Source: Cordylochernes scorpioides
Lineage: Eukaryota; Arthropoda; Arachnida; Pseudoscorpiones; Chernetidae
Direction of reading: 5' to 3'
DNA length: 64,000 nucleotides
Assembly (NCBI GenBank): GCA_030710605.1
Contig: CP092863.1
Span: 120,633,586 to 120,697,585, forward strand
Positions within the stretch are counted from its first letter, which is position 1. Each line of letters starts with the position of its first letter. Both the position numbers and the translations under genes were made by a program. This document shows positions 34,679 to 45,569 of the stretch, in pieces. A model generated the notes under the pieces. The model searched no databases and was not told the origin of the DNA. It saw nothing but the letters and a program-made list of their open reading frames with translations.

Positions 34679-35540
34679 CACATCCTAAGATATACCAAGA
34701 CTCTACGCTACAATATGAAGACAGAGATAAAAGGGAGAATTGTAAAACTCCTGTTACACGCAGACAAACTAAGGTACGATACATCAGATGTGTCATTTAT
34801 GAGTAAGATATGATGTGACACAGAAGTTTGGACACTCCATCATTGCGACATGTCGTGACAAGTCTGAATATGTCAAATTTGTCCCCATCCCACCACACCT
34901 TGTCCTCAATCTTGTCATCCAATTTCTTTAATTGATATTAATGATTAGAATTATCACTTTTTTATTATAATAATTAAAGGTTAATAGATAAAAGTTATCT
35001 ATATCCGGGTTACACTCTTTTCTTGTAAAAAAAATAAAGGTTTGGTTAGAAAATGTATATATATTTTTTATTATTATTAGCGATGTTGCGATGATATTAT
35101 GAACGATTAATTGTTATTTATACCGATAGATGACGCTATCTATCATGACCTTCAGTTTACAATCCGGATTTTATTTTTAAATCTAAATTTTATCGACTAG
35201 CAAACAGTGCATTTTCCCTTTAAAAATTTTTTTTCACCCATTTTTGGCCCATTAAAAAGGGTATTATAAATGTTATTCAAGCAAACTATGGACATAAGCT
35301 TTTAGGATAGTAGGATTAAATATAATATATAATATTGCCACGTGAAAAATTAGGGAAGACCAACTTCGGGATGAGACAACAATATATTTATGGCAAGAAC
35401 AAACTATGAATGATAAACAAAAGATAAGCAAAAGAGGGAAGTGTACAGAGTATAGTAAAATATAAACATAAAAAAATTATACTCTGAAAATAAAATAATA
35501 AATACTTTGTTATCAAAATTAGAAATTATTTTAAAGGCGT
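34679..35540. other. AT-rich stretch, nothing recognised
   Basis: Ordinary AT-rich DNA after the satellite. No gene or RNA supported. Confidence 0.5.
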
Positions 35541-35800
35541 AAGATTCTTTTTGAAAATAAACAATTTCTACTGTCCTGACTGCAATGGAAATATTAATGG
35601 GAGGGCCTGGCTCATAAGTGGTGAACACTCCCAGCGATTTCGCCAGTTTAATCTACCATACCGCTGTTATATTGCATTTTTGGAACTTCCTTTTATAGTG
35701 ATACTGATGTTAGACTCTTGGAATGGGTATTTTAGAAGAACTATGGACATAAGTTATGAGGACAGTAGGATAACATACATTTATAATAAATTCTATTTAC
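35541..35800. repeat. Family F repeat
   Basis: CTACTGTCCTGACTGCAATGG, GGCTCATAAGTGG, TTTCGCCAGTTTAATCTACC and GGACATAAG words in the family order; TCATCAG is mutated to TCATAAG. Confidence 0.65.
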
Positions 35801-36465
35801 AATGTTATATTACATATAATATTATGAAAAAATAGTACAAATGTGATATTGTACTGGGATAAGGTGCATAAATTAAGAAAAAGGCATCTCCTTAACGGAG
35901 GCATCTTCTTAATATAATATTATATATTTACAATATAATAAGAATAACTTTTCACAATGAAAATGATTAATTATTAATAGACTTTAATTACTTTTCCTTT
36001 TCTCACCATTTCATTATAACCAGAAATTGTCAATAACACTCTCTATTCACAGCTATAACACCCAGTTAGAGTAACGCACACTTTCAGGAAATAATTTCAC
36101 AAAATAAATATTTACCAAGATATCAAAAGAACCACTCATCATTCTATTCAATTCTGAGAAATGGTTTTAAAACCCACATTCACACACACACCAAAATATC
36201 TCAATTTAAATTTCAAAGAGCCTTTATAAACATGATAATCATTTTATAAGAGAAGGAATATCCAGATATCATTTCGAAAAGGAATCAAAGTTAACAGCGA
36301 CGTGTTTCTTTATTAACCTTATTCGAAACATGATATATTTAAAATATCGAAACATCAATAAGAATTATTGAAATTGTCAAAGAGTGAAATAAATAATCAC
36401 AACGTGGTATATAGATAATAAGTCTTTATATAATGTGTGTCTATATATATCTTATATAAAGAAAA
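35801..36465. other. AT-rich stretch with a family E fragment
   Basis: Near 35850-35915, TGTACTGGGATAAGGTGCATAA and a GGCATCTCCTTAA / TTAAGGAGATGCC pair occur. Similar words occur at 53.1 and 60.4 kb. Nothing else recognised. Confidence 0.45.
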
Positions 36466-36469
36466 GAGA

Positions 36470-36735
36470 TTTTCTGCTTGTATTTAATTATCTTGAGAAT
36501 TATACTATGTTAATGCAGCCGTGTTTAAAATCTTGAAAGAATAATAATAAGAATGGTTTTGATCAGAGGTTGCTTTAATTGAGCTGAGGGATATATAAAA
36601 GAACATAATTTGATAAAAGTAATGCCTGACTTAAGGCGTAAGAAAAAAAAAAGAAAACTTATTGTACATAATGTACAAAAGTTTTGAACCGGCCAACGGG
36701 GAAAAACAACAACGAGTTTTTATGCGTGGCAAGGA
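36470..36735 (-). repeat. Dispersed repeat, family D
   Basis: Reverse copy: GCCTGACTTAAGGCGTAAG, TACATAATGTACAAAAG, CCGGCCAACGGGG. Confidence 0.7.
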
Positions 36736-36778
36736 TAAAATACTCAGGAGATAAGTTTCTTCATTGATTTATTAAGAC

Positions 36779-36816
36779 ATCAAGCTTTCGGGCACAGCGT
36801 GGCCCTTCTACAGGAT
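36779..36816 (-). ncRNA. Hammerhead-like fold downstream of the PLE frame
   Basis: Minus strand: ATC / GAT short stem I; CTGTAGA (A6 changed to T); stem II GGGC / GCCC; GAA; self-complementary AGCT; T at the cleavage position. It lies about 340 bp 3' of the GIY-YIG frame on the same strand, the position expected for a PLE terminal ribozyme. Confidence 0.45.
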
Positions 36817-37152
36817 CAATTGTATAAGAAAAATGATACACTATATACACGAAGAATAAATTTGCATATGTATTATTAGAAATTAGTTGTAAAATTTTGA
36901 AATAATCGGTAATACTTAGGATTTTTGTTTAAAAAGAACATCGAGACTTAAGCAAATTAACAAAATCTGCCAAGAAGAAAAAAATACACGAATATTAAAA
37001 GGCACTAAGACAAAAGCGCAATAAGACCAAAAGGACGTTCCCACGGTTCGACGGAAACTGTGCTAAAACTATGAGTATTTACAAGGTAAAGCAGTTTAAA
37101 AGGATATTAAAATAAATGAACAAAACAGGGAATTCATGGGGTACATCAATGG

Positions 37153-37581
37153 CTATTTATGTAATAAGCTTATATACGGCTCAGGTACATCAATATGTCT
37201 GTTTATACTGTTAAACCTCAGAGATAGCAAGGCCTCGACAACCAATCTTTTGTGTTTATGTGGTATATTAGAATAATGTGATTTTGGATCAGTTGTGTTG
37301 AAACTATGTCCTGTCTGTGAAATGTGCTGGACAATAAGTGATTTCGGATCGTTATGTCTGATGTTTCTGTCGTGTTCCTGTATTCTGTCTTTAATGTAAC
37401 GGCCAGTTTCACCTACATAAACACTGTCGCAATCGTTGCATTTTATGGAATAAACAGCATTGTTTCTTTGAACAGTGTTCCGAGGCGTGTTGTTTTTAGT
37501 GATAGGGTTCCTTAAGATAGTGCCTATACTGGGAGTGTTGGAAAAGTAAGTGCGGATGCCGAAATGTTTGCAGTGATGGCT
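37153..37581 (-). pseudogene. Penelope-like element, C-terminal GIY-YIG fragment
   Basis: An open frame of about 142 codons entered after a TGA and ending at TAG 37153-37155. It reads ...RNTVQRNNAVYSIKC, then CDSVYVGETGRYIKDRIQEH, followed by HISQTGHSF. VY and VYVGE are the two halves of the GIY-YIG nuclease signature, followed by the expected arginine and histidine region. GIY-YIG after a reverse transcriptase is diagnostic of Penelope-like retroelements, which use it to nick target DNA. The RT part is absent from the window, so this is a 5'-truncated copy. The hammerhead-like motif at 36779-36816 follows on the same strand. Confidence 0.82.
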
Positions 37582-38885
37582 TCATTAGGTTGTGCTAACC
37601 TAAAGTTAAATTTACTAAGCAATAAAGCAAAACTAAGGATTAAATTGTACAACTGCCAACAATCAGCAATGTAGGGAGATAGGTTTTACCACCAAAGCTT
37701 TAGTGAAGACATTTTCAAATCATTTCAAATTTGATTTTAGAATGTGGGAGAATGTGGGAATGAAAGGTGGGAGACACGTGTATGCTGTTTAAAAGCTTTC
37801 ATAATTGCATTCAATTCTCCTTTACTAATTTCATATGAAATATTGTACGTAGCTTATCATAGTCATCTGTTGTACATAAACCACAGGTCTTCATCCTCAA
37901 TGATTATCCTTTGCTTATCCAAACAATAGCATATTAATATATTCAAATTAAATAAATAAAAAACATTAAAACCATTTCACAGAAACAAAACAAAAAAATC
38001 AATGATTAAGAGAAACTGAAACAAATAAAGAATCTACAAAACTACCATTTTTTTCATTGGAAAAAAAAGAAATCGAAAATTTAAAAATTCCAGATATAAA
38101 AGAAACCAGTAAATTACAACACTCCCACCTTTTTATTTCTAACACCCTCCATAAAAAAAATAAGAAGTAGTATTATATCGGCATTAAACTAACAAAATAT
38201 ACTATTAGAAAATAAATTAAACAGGATAAATATTGGACATGAGATATTAAAAAAAGGCATCCCCCCTCTCCACTCATCTTTAAGAAAGATGGAGTTAAAA
38301 AATCCATTCAAATAACCGAATTTAAATTTCAAATAAGCGAATCGATCAGGGGCCTCCCTATAAATATTTAAATTTACATTATAGTTGATAGAGGGAGCTG
38401 CTGCAGCCATTTAATAGTTTAAATATAATTTCCATAGCTGCGAGACCTACTACATATATATATATATATGACGGTCTACCCTTTTTACATATTTCCCACT
38501 GGACCTTTCTTTATAGTTCTTTTTTTTACATTTATATAGCAATGCTATATAGTTATCTTATTAGCTGTGTGATGTGATTTATTAATTCTATTTGCATACT
38601 TCTATATTCAATTTGCATAAAAACTCGAATTTTTAATTTTTTAAAAACATTTTTTCAAATAAAGATATTCTATATGTTTTTATTGAGATATTTTATGAAT
38701 AAATTTATTCATTTTTTTGCATTTTGAAATATGATTTTATTCATAAAAATGTTTATGACTTAATCTATTTTCAAATGTTTTTTTAAGTGAGTGTTTTGTG
38801 TTATTGCATATATATTTGTTTATTGATATATAAGGTGGAAATTTTGCCAGGAAAAAAAATATAGAAAAGAAAATATAACTAACAG
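37582..38885. other. AT-rich stretch, nothing recognised
   Basis: Only short low-complexity frames; a (TA)n run near 38453-38470. Confidence 0.5.
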
Positions 38886-38889
38886 AATA

Positions 38890-39105
38890 AGCGTAAAATA
38901 TAATGTGCCATCTATTGACCGTCTCTGCACACAAGTGGACTCGGGTCGGTGACAAGGCCACAACACCAGTTTTGGTAAACTCAAAACTCTCACGTGGAGA
39001 CTCGGGTTTCGGACTAATGGCCCTTGTCAGTCCAAAGCAGTCCTTGATTTCACTATCTTCACAAAATAGTAGTAAATATTACAAATTGATCAAATACGTG
39101 TTTAG

Positions 39106-39145
<40 letters not shown>

Positions 39146-39339
39146 TTGTTAATAGTCAAACTGCTTTCTACATGTATAGACATGTGTTGCACTTACAGTA
39201 AAATCTTTTGTTATGAGAGCTCAGGGTTTATTTCATTCAATTTAATTTGTGATGGTTCATTTTTTATTTATATTCAATCTATATATCTATTTCCAGAATA
39301 GGCTATAAAAGTAAAAACTAAAGGGACGATTATAAATAA

Positions 39340-39382
<43 letters not shown>
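38890..39382. other. Short dispersed motif and (TA)n runs
   Basis: GCCATCTATTGACCGT ... GGACTCGGGTCGGTGA at 38905-38955 recurs near 49045-49092, so it is a repeat fragment. Long (TA)n runs at 39108-39137 and 39342-39382; the second is the target of mariner 2. Confidence 0.5.
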
Positions 39383-39387
<5 letters not shown>

Positions 39388-40303
39388 TGTGGCAAATAAT
39401 TTTTAAGACTCGCGCTAGATAAAAGCCAATAGCAGAGCCAGTTATGAAATTGCGCATGCCTATATATATTCGAAGCCTTATCTAGCGCGTGGCTTTGTTT
39501 CAGCCATTTTGGTTAACTCTTTAAAACCATACAGGCGATTTTCGAAAAGTAAAAATTTTGTTCGTCGGAATTCTGAGAGGGAACAGAGAGCGGTCATTAA
39601 ATTTAATGCAAAACTTGGTATTAGTGCATCGAAAACATATATTTTGATGAAACAAGTTTATGGTACGTTATGTTTGAGTAAATCAAATGTTTTCATTTGG
39701 CACAAACGTTTTTCGGATGGAAGAAACACGCTAGAAGATGATAAGCATACTGGACGACCAAGTACTTCGAAGACATCAGAAAGTATAGAAAAAGTGCGAG
39801 AATTTGTTGCAAACAATCGCAGTGTATCCCTGAGAATGATGGCAGAGGTTCACACATCAACAAAGAAACGATTCGAACCATTCTGCATGGAGATTTGTGT
39901 AAAACTAAAGTCTGTGCTAAATTTGTTCCACACACTTTAACGAGCGAGCAGAAATCATTGAGAATTGCACATTGCAGGGACATAATTTCTGCCTATGAAA
40001 ATGAATCAAACTTCCTGAAATCAATTGTTACGGGTGATGAAACATAGTGTTTTCAGTATGACCCAAAGACAAAGCGCCAAAGTGCCGAATGGAAGTCAAA
40101 AAACTCTCCACAAGCCAAAAAAACGCGAAAAGTGCCATCAAAACAATGCTGATAACCTTTTTCGATAGTAGAGGTATTATCCACCAAGAATTTGTTCCCG
40201 CTGGACACACCATTACTGGAGAGTATTATTTAAACGTTTTGAAACGTTTGATTGACCGAATTCGTCGCATTCGTCCAGAATATCGCGATGCAGACAGTTG
40301 GTG

Positions 40304-40538
40304 TGTGGTGTGTCGATTTACTGGTCCAGCGATGGCTCAGAAAGTCTCTCAAAGTTAGTGTTTATTGGAGTTTCTTGTTGGCTACATTTATATGGGAAGA
40401 CAAAAGAGCACAGCAGCCCGGAATGCACGTCTGGTTCTCTCTGTGGATTCCTCCGCTGTGCTTGGTGATTTATGGCGGCCGCCTGTTTATTTATCTAGGC
40501 GGCGGCGTCGGCGGGGTGCTGCATCCCTGGTCCCCACA
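40304..40538 (-). repeat. 3' LTR of the CsRn1-clade element
   Basis: 235 bp, no difference from 44822-45056 seen by eye. GC-rich interior (GGCGGCCGCC, GGCGGCGGCG). Confidence 0.95.
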
Positions 40539-40641
40539 GTACTCCCCCTCCAGTGGCGTAGTCACGATTTGTGCACAAAGTGGTTAAGTACAATATATAT
40601 ACATCATATAGGCAAGAAAATAAAATAAGGAGAAATATAGT

Positions 40642-43600
40642 CTATTGCTCCTTAAATCTCACGGGTTTCTTGATTATTCTCCCCGATCTTGTCCTAGGCA
40701 GGTCTGGTGCTGATCCTGTTCCTTGGAATTCTGTGTACTTCTCCACATCTGGTGGGTCAGGATTCTGTTGGCACGATGTAGAAGGCAGCGCTCCCGACAC
40801 GATGGGTCTTGGTGCAGTAGGGTGTTCTGCAGTTATATTGTCCGAATCTGCCAGTAAGTATGCAGGTCGCAATCGGTCAATCGATGTGGTAACATTTTTT
40901 CCTTTCACTTTGAGTGTGAAATACTTGTCTGTTCTTTCAAGGACTGGGAAGGGTCCCTCATATGGTGGTTCCAGAGGTTTCTTCACTCGATCTGTCCTGA
41001 TAAATACATGTGAACATGTTTTCAGATCTTTATGAACAAATACTTTAGTCTTCGAATGATGTTTTTCATTTAAGGGTTTGAGCAATTCCATTTGCTTTTG
41101 AAGCTGCTGAACAAATTCTTCAGCATGCAGGTGATGTTTAGAAGCATCAAAGAATTCGCCAGGCAGTCTGATGGTTTTGCCATATACCATCTGAGACAAA
41201 GAATGGTTGGTATCTTTGTTGATAGCAGCACGCAAGCCTAGGAGAACTGTTGGCAGCGTTTCTGTCCACTTAATATTATTGTGGGCACGAATGGCAGTTT
41301 TAATGGTTCTATGAAGCCTTTCAATCTTCCCGTTACACTGAGGGTGGTACGCCGTGGAATGACGAAGTTTGATACCACACAGCGTTGTTAAATCTTTGAA
41401 AAGCTGAGAAGTAAACTGCTTTCCTTGATCTGATATCACTGTATGCGGTGCTCCAAATCTAACAATCCAGTTTTCGTAGAACGCTCTCGCTACCGTTTCA
41501 GACTTCATATCTGGTAGCGGAACAACTTCCATCCAGCTGGTGTACCTGTCGATGCAGGTCAGACAGTAGATGTTACCATTCGATGGAGGTAAAGCACCAA
41601 TTAGATCTATGTGGATAACACTAAATCTTTCATCCACTTCTTGATATTTGCCTATTTCTGATTTTGTGTGTATCGACACCTTGCACTTTTGGCAGTTGAC
41701 ACAAGCTTGAGCCCATTTCCTAATGTCTTTATTCATATTGGGCCATATAAATCTTGATGTTAATTGTTTAATAGTGGCTTTGATGCCTGGGTGTGAGAGT
41801 TCGTGGAAGTTCAAAAAAACCATCATTCGGAATTTAATTGGAATGAATGGTCTAATATTATTAGTAGACACGTCACACCATAACAAATTGCCTGATTGTA
41901 GTGGGCATTGCTTAAATTTTAGAGAAGTATTCTTTGAAATCAGGTTTTGTAGTTCTGAATCACCAGTTTGTTCTTTGGCGATCTCTTCATAGTCGATAGT
42001 TGTGATAGCATCAACTCTGGAAAGAGCATCGGCGACTATGTTGTCAGTACCTTTTATGTACTTGATATCAGTAGTGAATTGGGAAATGTATTGTAGATGT
42101 CTTAATTGTTTAGGAGAAGCTTTCTCATTTTTTTGTTTGAATGCGTAAATTAAAGGTTTGTGATCAGTCAAAATTGTAAATTCACGTGCCTCAAGCAGGT
42201 GCTTGAAGAATTTGATGGACAAATATATTGCGAGAAGCTCTCTATCATATGTACTATAATTGCATTGAGCAGGATTTAATTTTTTAGAGAAAAATGCTAT
42301 TGGTTTCCAATTATTATTGTCAAGCTGTTGGAGAACTGATCCAACTGCCCGATCTGAAGCATCTGTACAGAGTGAGATAGGCAGTTCAGTATCGGGGTAG
42401 GCTAACAGTGCTGTATTAGCTAGGGCTTGTTTGCATTTTTCAAACTGAACTTCAGCTTCTTCAGTCCATTTTATTTCGCTTCTATCCTTTTTCTTGGCTC
42501 CCCTCAAGTATTCATGAAGGATTGCCTGAGTCTCTGCGGCATTGTTGAAAAAAGTTCGATAAAAGTTTAGCATTCCCAAAAATATGCGTAATTCATGAAC
42601 TGTTTTTGGTTTCTTATATTCTAGAATAGCTTTAACCTTTGTTGGGAGTGGTTTCACACCGTGAGAGGTAATTAGATATCCTAGAAAATCAATTTCCTGT
42701 ACTAGGAATTTAGATTTAGAAAGATTGATTCTTAATCCATAGAAATTTAGTCTGCTGAATAAGGTTTCTAGGTGGCTATAATGCTCTTCCTCTGTTTTAG
42801 AGGCTACCAGAATATCATCTAAGTAGACAAATGCAAAGTCCAAGTTTCTTAAGACTTCATGCATGAATCTCTGAAAGGTAGCAGTAGCATTTCTAAGACC
42901 GAAACTCATTACATTAAATTCGAATAGCCCAAAAGGAGTAATGATGGCAGTCTTAGGTTTATCCTCTTCAGCAATTGGAATCTGATGGAATGCTTTGCAT
43001 AGGTCTATTTTTGAGTACACACGAGTACCTTTTAAGATGTGGTGGAAATCGTCCAGTCTAGGGATTGGATAACGATCTGGAAGTGTAACTGCATTGAGTC
43101 TTCTATAATCACCACAAGGTCTTAGTGACTCGTCCTTTTTTGAAACTAAATGTAGTGGACTCGCCCAAGGAGAATTTGAGGGTCTAATTATTCCATTATT
43201 CAACATATATTGAAATTCTGCCTTAGCAAGAGTTAATCTCTGTGAATCTAGACGACGGGCTTTTGAGTGAATTGGCTGACCTCTTGTAGGAATATAATGC
43301 TTAACGCTATGTTTTGCTTCTACAAAATCTGATGGTGGCCTACATAGGTTAGGATATTTGGTTAGGATAACGCTGACCTTGGATGATGAATTTAGAGTGC
43401 TAATATTTCCCATGTCTGAGATTGACTGAATGACGCCTCTTATGGACAGATTAGTTATTCCATCAATTAGGCGTTTATTTTTTATATCGATAATTAATCC
43501 AAAGTTGTTCAAAAAATCGGCTCCTATTATTGCTCTGTTAGTATTGGCGATTACAAAAGGCCATTGGAATTGACGTCGAAGTCCGATATCCAAATTTCTA

Positions 43601-43827
43601 ACCTTTGTTCCATAGGTAACAATTTCTGTACCATTGGCTGCATATAATTTATAATCAGAGCTAGGCATCCTATTTTTATCCTTTGGAGGTATTATAGATA
43701 TATCAGCACCACTGTCCACTAAAAAGCGCAATCCCGTGTTTTTGTCCGTCACAAATAATCGGAGATTGCGACAATCCTGAATGTCGGCGGAAGAGTTTGT
43801 CGCTACTCTGTCCGCCGGTTGGAGTTT
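40642..43827 (-). CDS. Pol polyprotein (protease, RT, RNase H, integrase)
   Basis: The frame is open from just after a TGA near 43834 to the stop at 40642. The main body is at least 1,036 residues counted from GTG 43752, with no stop or gap. Protease: FLVDSGADISIIP (DSG at about 13-15). Reverse transcriptase: SPWASPLHLVSKKD near 194, FVYLDDILVAS with YLDD at 310-313. RNase H: LCTDASDRAVGSVL near 461, TDHKPL near 529. Integrase: HHCC zinc finger (H650, H654, C684, C687) and catalytic D716, D775, E811, with 35 residues between the last two, i.e. D,D35E. The C-terminal tail carries no chromodomain. All catalytic residues are present. It is expressed only as a fusion after gag, in the -1 frame. 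Likely functional, though expression is unproven. Confidence 0.93.
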   Translation of the reverse strand, partial: KLQPADRVATNSSADIQDCRNLRLFVTDKNTGLRFLVDSGADISIIPPKDKNRMPSSDYKLYAANGTEIVTYGTKVRNLDIGLRRQFQWPFVIANTNRAIIGADFLNNFGLIIDIKNKRLIDGITNLSIRGVIQSISDMGNISTLNSSSKVSVILTKYPNLCRPPSDFVEAKHSVKHYIPTRGQPIHSKARRLDSQRLTLAKAEFQYMLNNGIIRPSNSPWASPLHLVSKKDESLRPCGDYRRLNAVTLPDRYPIPRLDDFHHILKGTRVYSKIDLCKAFHQIPIAEEDKPKTAIITPFGLFEFNVMSFGLRNATATFQRFMHEVLRNLDFAFVYLDDILVASKTEEEHYSHLETLFSRLNFYGLRINLSKSKFLVQEIDFLGYLITSHGVKPLPTKVKAILEYKKPKTVHELRIFLGMLNFYRTFFNNAAETQAILHEYLRGAKKKDRSEIKWTEEAEVQFEKCKQALANTALLAYPDTELPISLCTDASDRAVGSVLQQLDNNNWKPIAFFSKKLNPAQCNYSTYDRELLAIYLSIKFFKHLLEAREFTILTDHKPLIYAFKQKNEKASPKQLRHLQYISQFTTDIKYIKGTDNIVADALSRVDAITTIDYEEIAKEQTGDSELQNLISKNTSLKFKQCPLQSGNLLWCDVSTNNIRPFIPIKFRMMVFLNFHELSHPGIKATIKQLTSRFIWPNMNKDIRKWAQACVNCQKCKVSIHTKSEIGKYQEVDERFSVIHIDLIGALPPSNGNIYCLTCIDRYTSWMEVVPLPDMKSETVARAFYENWIVRFGAPHTVISDQGKQFTSQLFKDLTTLCGIKLRHSTAYHPQCNGKIERLHRTIKTAIRAHNNIKWTETLPTVLLGLRAAINKDTNHSLSQMVYGKTIRLPGEFFDASKHHLHAEEFVQQLQKQMELLKPLNEKHHSKTKVFVHKDLKTCSHVFIRTDRVKKPLEPPYEGPFPVLERTDKYFTLKVKGKNVTTSIDRLRPAYLLADSDNITAEHPTAPRPIVSGALPSTSCQQNPDPPDVEKYTEFQGTGSAPDLPRTRSGRIIKKPVRFKEQ

Positions 43828-44597
43828 TCCGACTCATTCCAACTGCACGGAGATCTGCATTTATTTTGCAAGCAATTAGGACCAAATCTAAAATGGTAAT
43901 AGCAGTATTTCCCTTTTGGATCGAAAGATCTTTGAGAATTACTTCTCGGTCTTGACTGAGTCCTATTTTTGGATCGAGATCTAGATCTATCCAGTCTCAA
44001 TTCGGACACCTGCCGTTCAAGATCTTCCAATTTGGCGATCAAGCGATCTGTTGATGAAGAAGGCACTTCCGCATCATATATTTCTTTGGAAGAGTTTATT
44101 TCATTTATTTTATCGGCCATTATGGCCAATTTGCTAATGTCCTCTTCGCTTACAATAAGTATGTTCTTTATGGATGTGGGCAGTTTATCAAGCCATAAAG
44201 TTTTTATTAAATTGTCAGAGATATCTGGGGTAGCGAGGGATCTGAGCTTTTGTAGTAACTGGCTCGGCTTCATGTCTCCGAGCTCAATACCTGAAATTAA
44301 CTTTTTAATTCTCAACCCTTCACTTTCTCTGAACAATTCAAGTAGTCGTGATTTACATTCAGAGTACTTGTTGTCGCTTTTGCTATTAATTATGTCCCAA
44401 ATGTTTTCTATATATTTAGGTTCTAATTGGGAGATCAAATAATTAAATTTAGTGTCTTCCTGAATAATTCCACCTATTTTGAACTGTGCTTCTACCTGGA
44501 AGAACCATATTTCAGGTTTTTCAACCCAGAAAGGCGGTATTTTAACACTAACTTTGCATATTTCTGAGGTATCGCTAGGCTTATTTTCTGTTTCCAT
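43803..44597 (-). CDS. Gag of the CsRn1-clade element
   Basis: 264 residues from the ATG at 44597; the frame extends 8 codons further up only via GTG. Capsid region PPFWVEKPEIWFFQVEAQF, then TKFNYLISQLEPKY, is typical of CsRn1/Kabuki-type Gag. The C-terminal basic RSRSRSKNRTQSRPRS stretch is followed by CYYHFRFGPNC and KCRSPCSW, the unusual C-H-C-C motif that distinguishes this clade from elements with CCHC knuckles. The protein packages the element's RNA into particles. It ends at TAG 43803-43805, overlapping pol by about 30 nt. Confidence 0.9.
   Translation of the reverse strand: METENKPSDTSEICKVSVKIPPFWVEKPEIWFFQVEAQFKIGGIIQEDTKFNYLISQLEPKYIENIWDIINSKSDNKYSECKSRLLELFRESEGLRIKKLISGIELGDMKPSQLLQKLRSLATPDISDNLIKTLWLDKLPTSIKNILIVSEEDISKLAIMADKINEINSSKEIYDAEVPSSSTDRLIAKLEDLERQVSELRLDRSRSRSKNRTQSRPRSNSQRSFDPKGKYCYYHFRFGPNCLQNKCRSPCSWNESENSNRRTE
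43824..43830 (-). promoter_or_regulatory. Candidate -1 frameshift site, gag-pol overlap
   Basis: Minus-strand GGAAAAC sits inside the only window where gag (stop at 43803) and pol (opened by a TGA near 43834) overlap. Pol is -1 relative to gag. The heptamer departs from the strict X-XXY-YYZ form, so the exact slip point is an inference. Confidence 0.4.
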
Positions 44598-44821
44598 TTT
44601 ACGTAAATTTAAATTCGACACAACAGCTTAGAGATAAAGTTAAAAATAAAAATATTGAGATAAAATAACAAGGAAGATAATATAAAAACTTATCTTAGTC
44701 TTGAGATGATATCCCGATATCCTGGATGATGCTTCTTTTCAAGCTTGAATCACTTTTTGCATTTCTTTATCTCTTGAAATCTTCGTATGCTTTTTCTTTT
44801 CAATCACGTCCGGCTCACCAA

Positions 44822-45056
44822 TGTGGTGTGTCGATTTACTGGTCCAGCGATGGCTCAGAAAGTCTCTCAAAGTTAGTGTTTATTGGAGTTTCTTGTTGGC
44901 TACATTTATATGGGAAGACAAAAGAGCACAGCAGCCCGGAATGCACGTCTGGTTCTCTCTGTGGATTCCTCCGCTGTGCTTGGTGATTTATGGCGGCCGC
45001 CTGTTTATTTATCTAGGCGGCGGCGTCGGCGGGGTGCTGCATCCCTGGTCCCCACA
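44822..45056 (-). repeat. 5' LTR of the CsRn1-clade element
   Basis: 235 bp; next to it inwards lies the tRNA-Trp-type primer-binding site (44804-44821 on the plus strand reads CACGTCCGGCTCACCAA). Confidence 0.95.
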
Positions 45057-45569
45057 GGTGTTTGCTGCGTGATAATGCACCGAGTCACTTCTTACTCATT
45101 GTTCGTCGCCTTTTGGCCAAAAATAACGTCTGTGTTTTGAATCATCCTCCGTACTCGCCTGATTTAGCACCATGTGACTTTTATTTATTCCCAAAAATAA
45201 AATTGAAGTTAAAAGGTTGTTTTTTTATGATATCCCGACCATCCAGAGAGCTGCGACGAGCACTTTGGAGGCGATTCCTCAAAGTGGCCTGCAAGAGGCA
45301 TTTAAATCTTTATTAATCGTTGTAACATATGTATTGAATCCGGAGGGGATTATTTTGAATAAAAAAATAGTAGAAATTGAATTAGCTTGTTTCTGTTTTA
45401 TTTTACAAACCCATTCTTAAAAATTATTTGCCACACTGTGTATATATATATTCAAATTTAGCTTGCTTTCGAGCATCAAACCTTCCTCATTCCTCTAAGG
45501 CCTTCAGGGGGACTGAGAAAGGGCTAAATCTCGAAAGCTAGAGGAGTTTTTAATAAATGATAGGCATAC

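Larger units (their letters stand above)
40304..45056 (-). mobile_element. CsRn1-clade Ty3/gypsy retrotransposon, apparently complete
   Basis: 4,753 bp, flanked by the 4-bp duplication GGTG (40300-40303 and 45057-45060). The 235-bp LTRs (40304-40538 and 44822-45056), TG...CA, look identical, so the insertion is young. On the minus strand the 5' LTR is followed by a primer-binding site TTGGTGAGCCGGACGTGAT that matches the tRNA-Trp 3' end, as in CsRn1, apart from a few changes. A purine tract GGAGGGGGAG precedes the 3' LTR. Gag and pol frames are open. Clade assignment rests on the primer site, the Gag CHCC motif and the Pol layout. Confidence 0.93.
39509..45420 (+). pseudogene. Mariner 2 transposase, several disabling changes
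   Basis: The N-terminal helix-turn-helix region (REQRAVIKFNAKLG, SKSNVFIWHKRF, DDKHTGRPST) is open from about 39509 to 39940, then the frame shifts. Acid 1 lies in TGDET, followed by a TAG where tryptophan is usual (about 40047). Acid 2 (LRDNAPSH, from 45062) and acid 3 (PDLAPCDFYLFP) are 34 residues apart, again D,D34D. A T-run near 45220 shifts the frame once more. The insertion falls between the W-C and L-L-R-D-N residues. Dead copy. Confidence 0.9.
39383..45440 (+). mobile_element. Mariner transposon 2, interrupted
   Basis: Inverted ends starting CACAGTGTGGCAAATAAT at 39383 and ending at 45440, flanked by TA within a (TA)n tract. Interrupted between 40303 and 45057 by a CsRn1-clade retrotransposon. 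Without it the element is about 1.3 kb. Confidence 0.92.

Noticed and set aside
45465-45540. Inverted GCTTTCGAG ... CTCGAAAGCT block as a ribozyme
   Set aside because: The heptamer reads CTGAGAA and the helices cannot be laid out in hammerhead order; it is more likely a decayed relative or another hairpin end.
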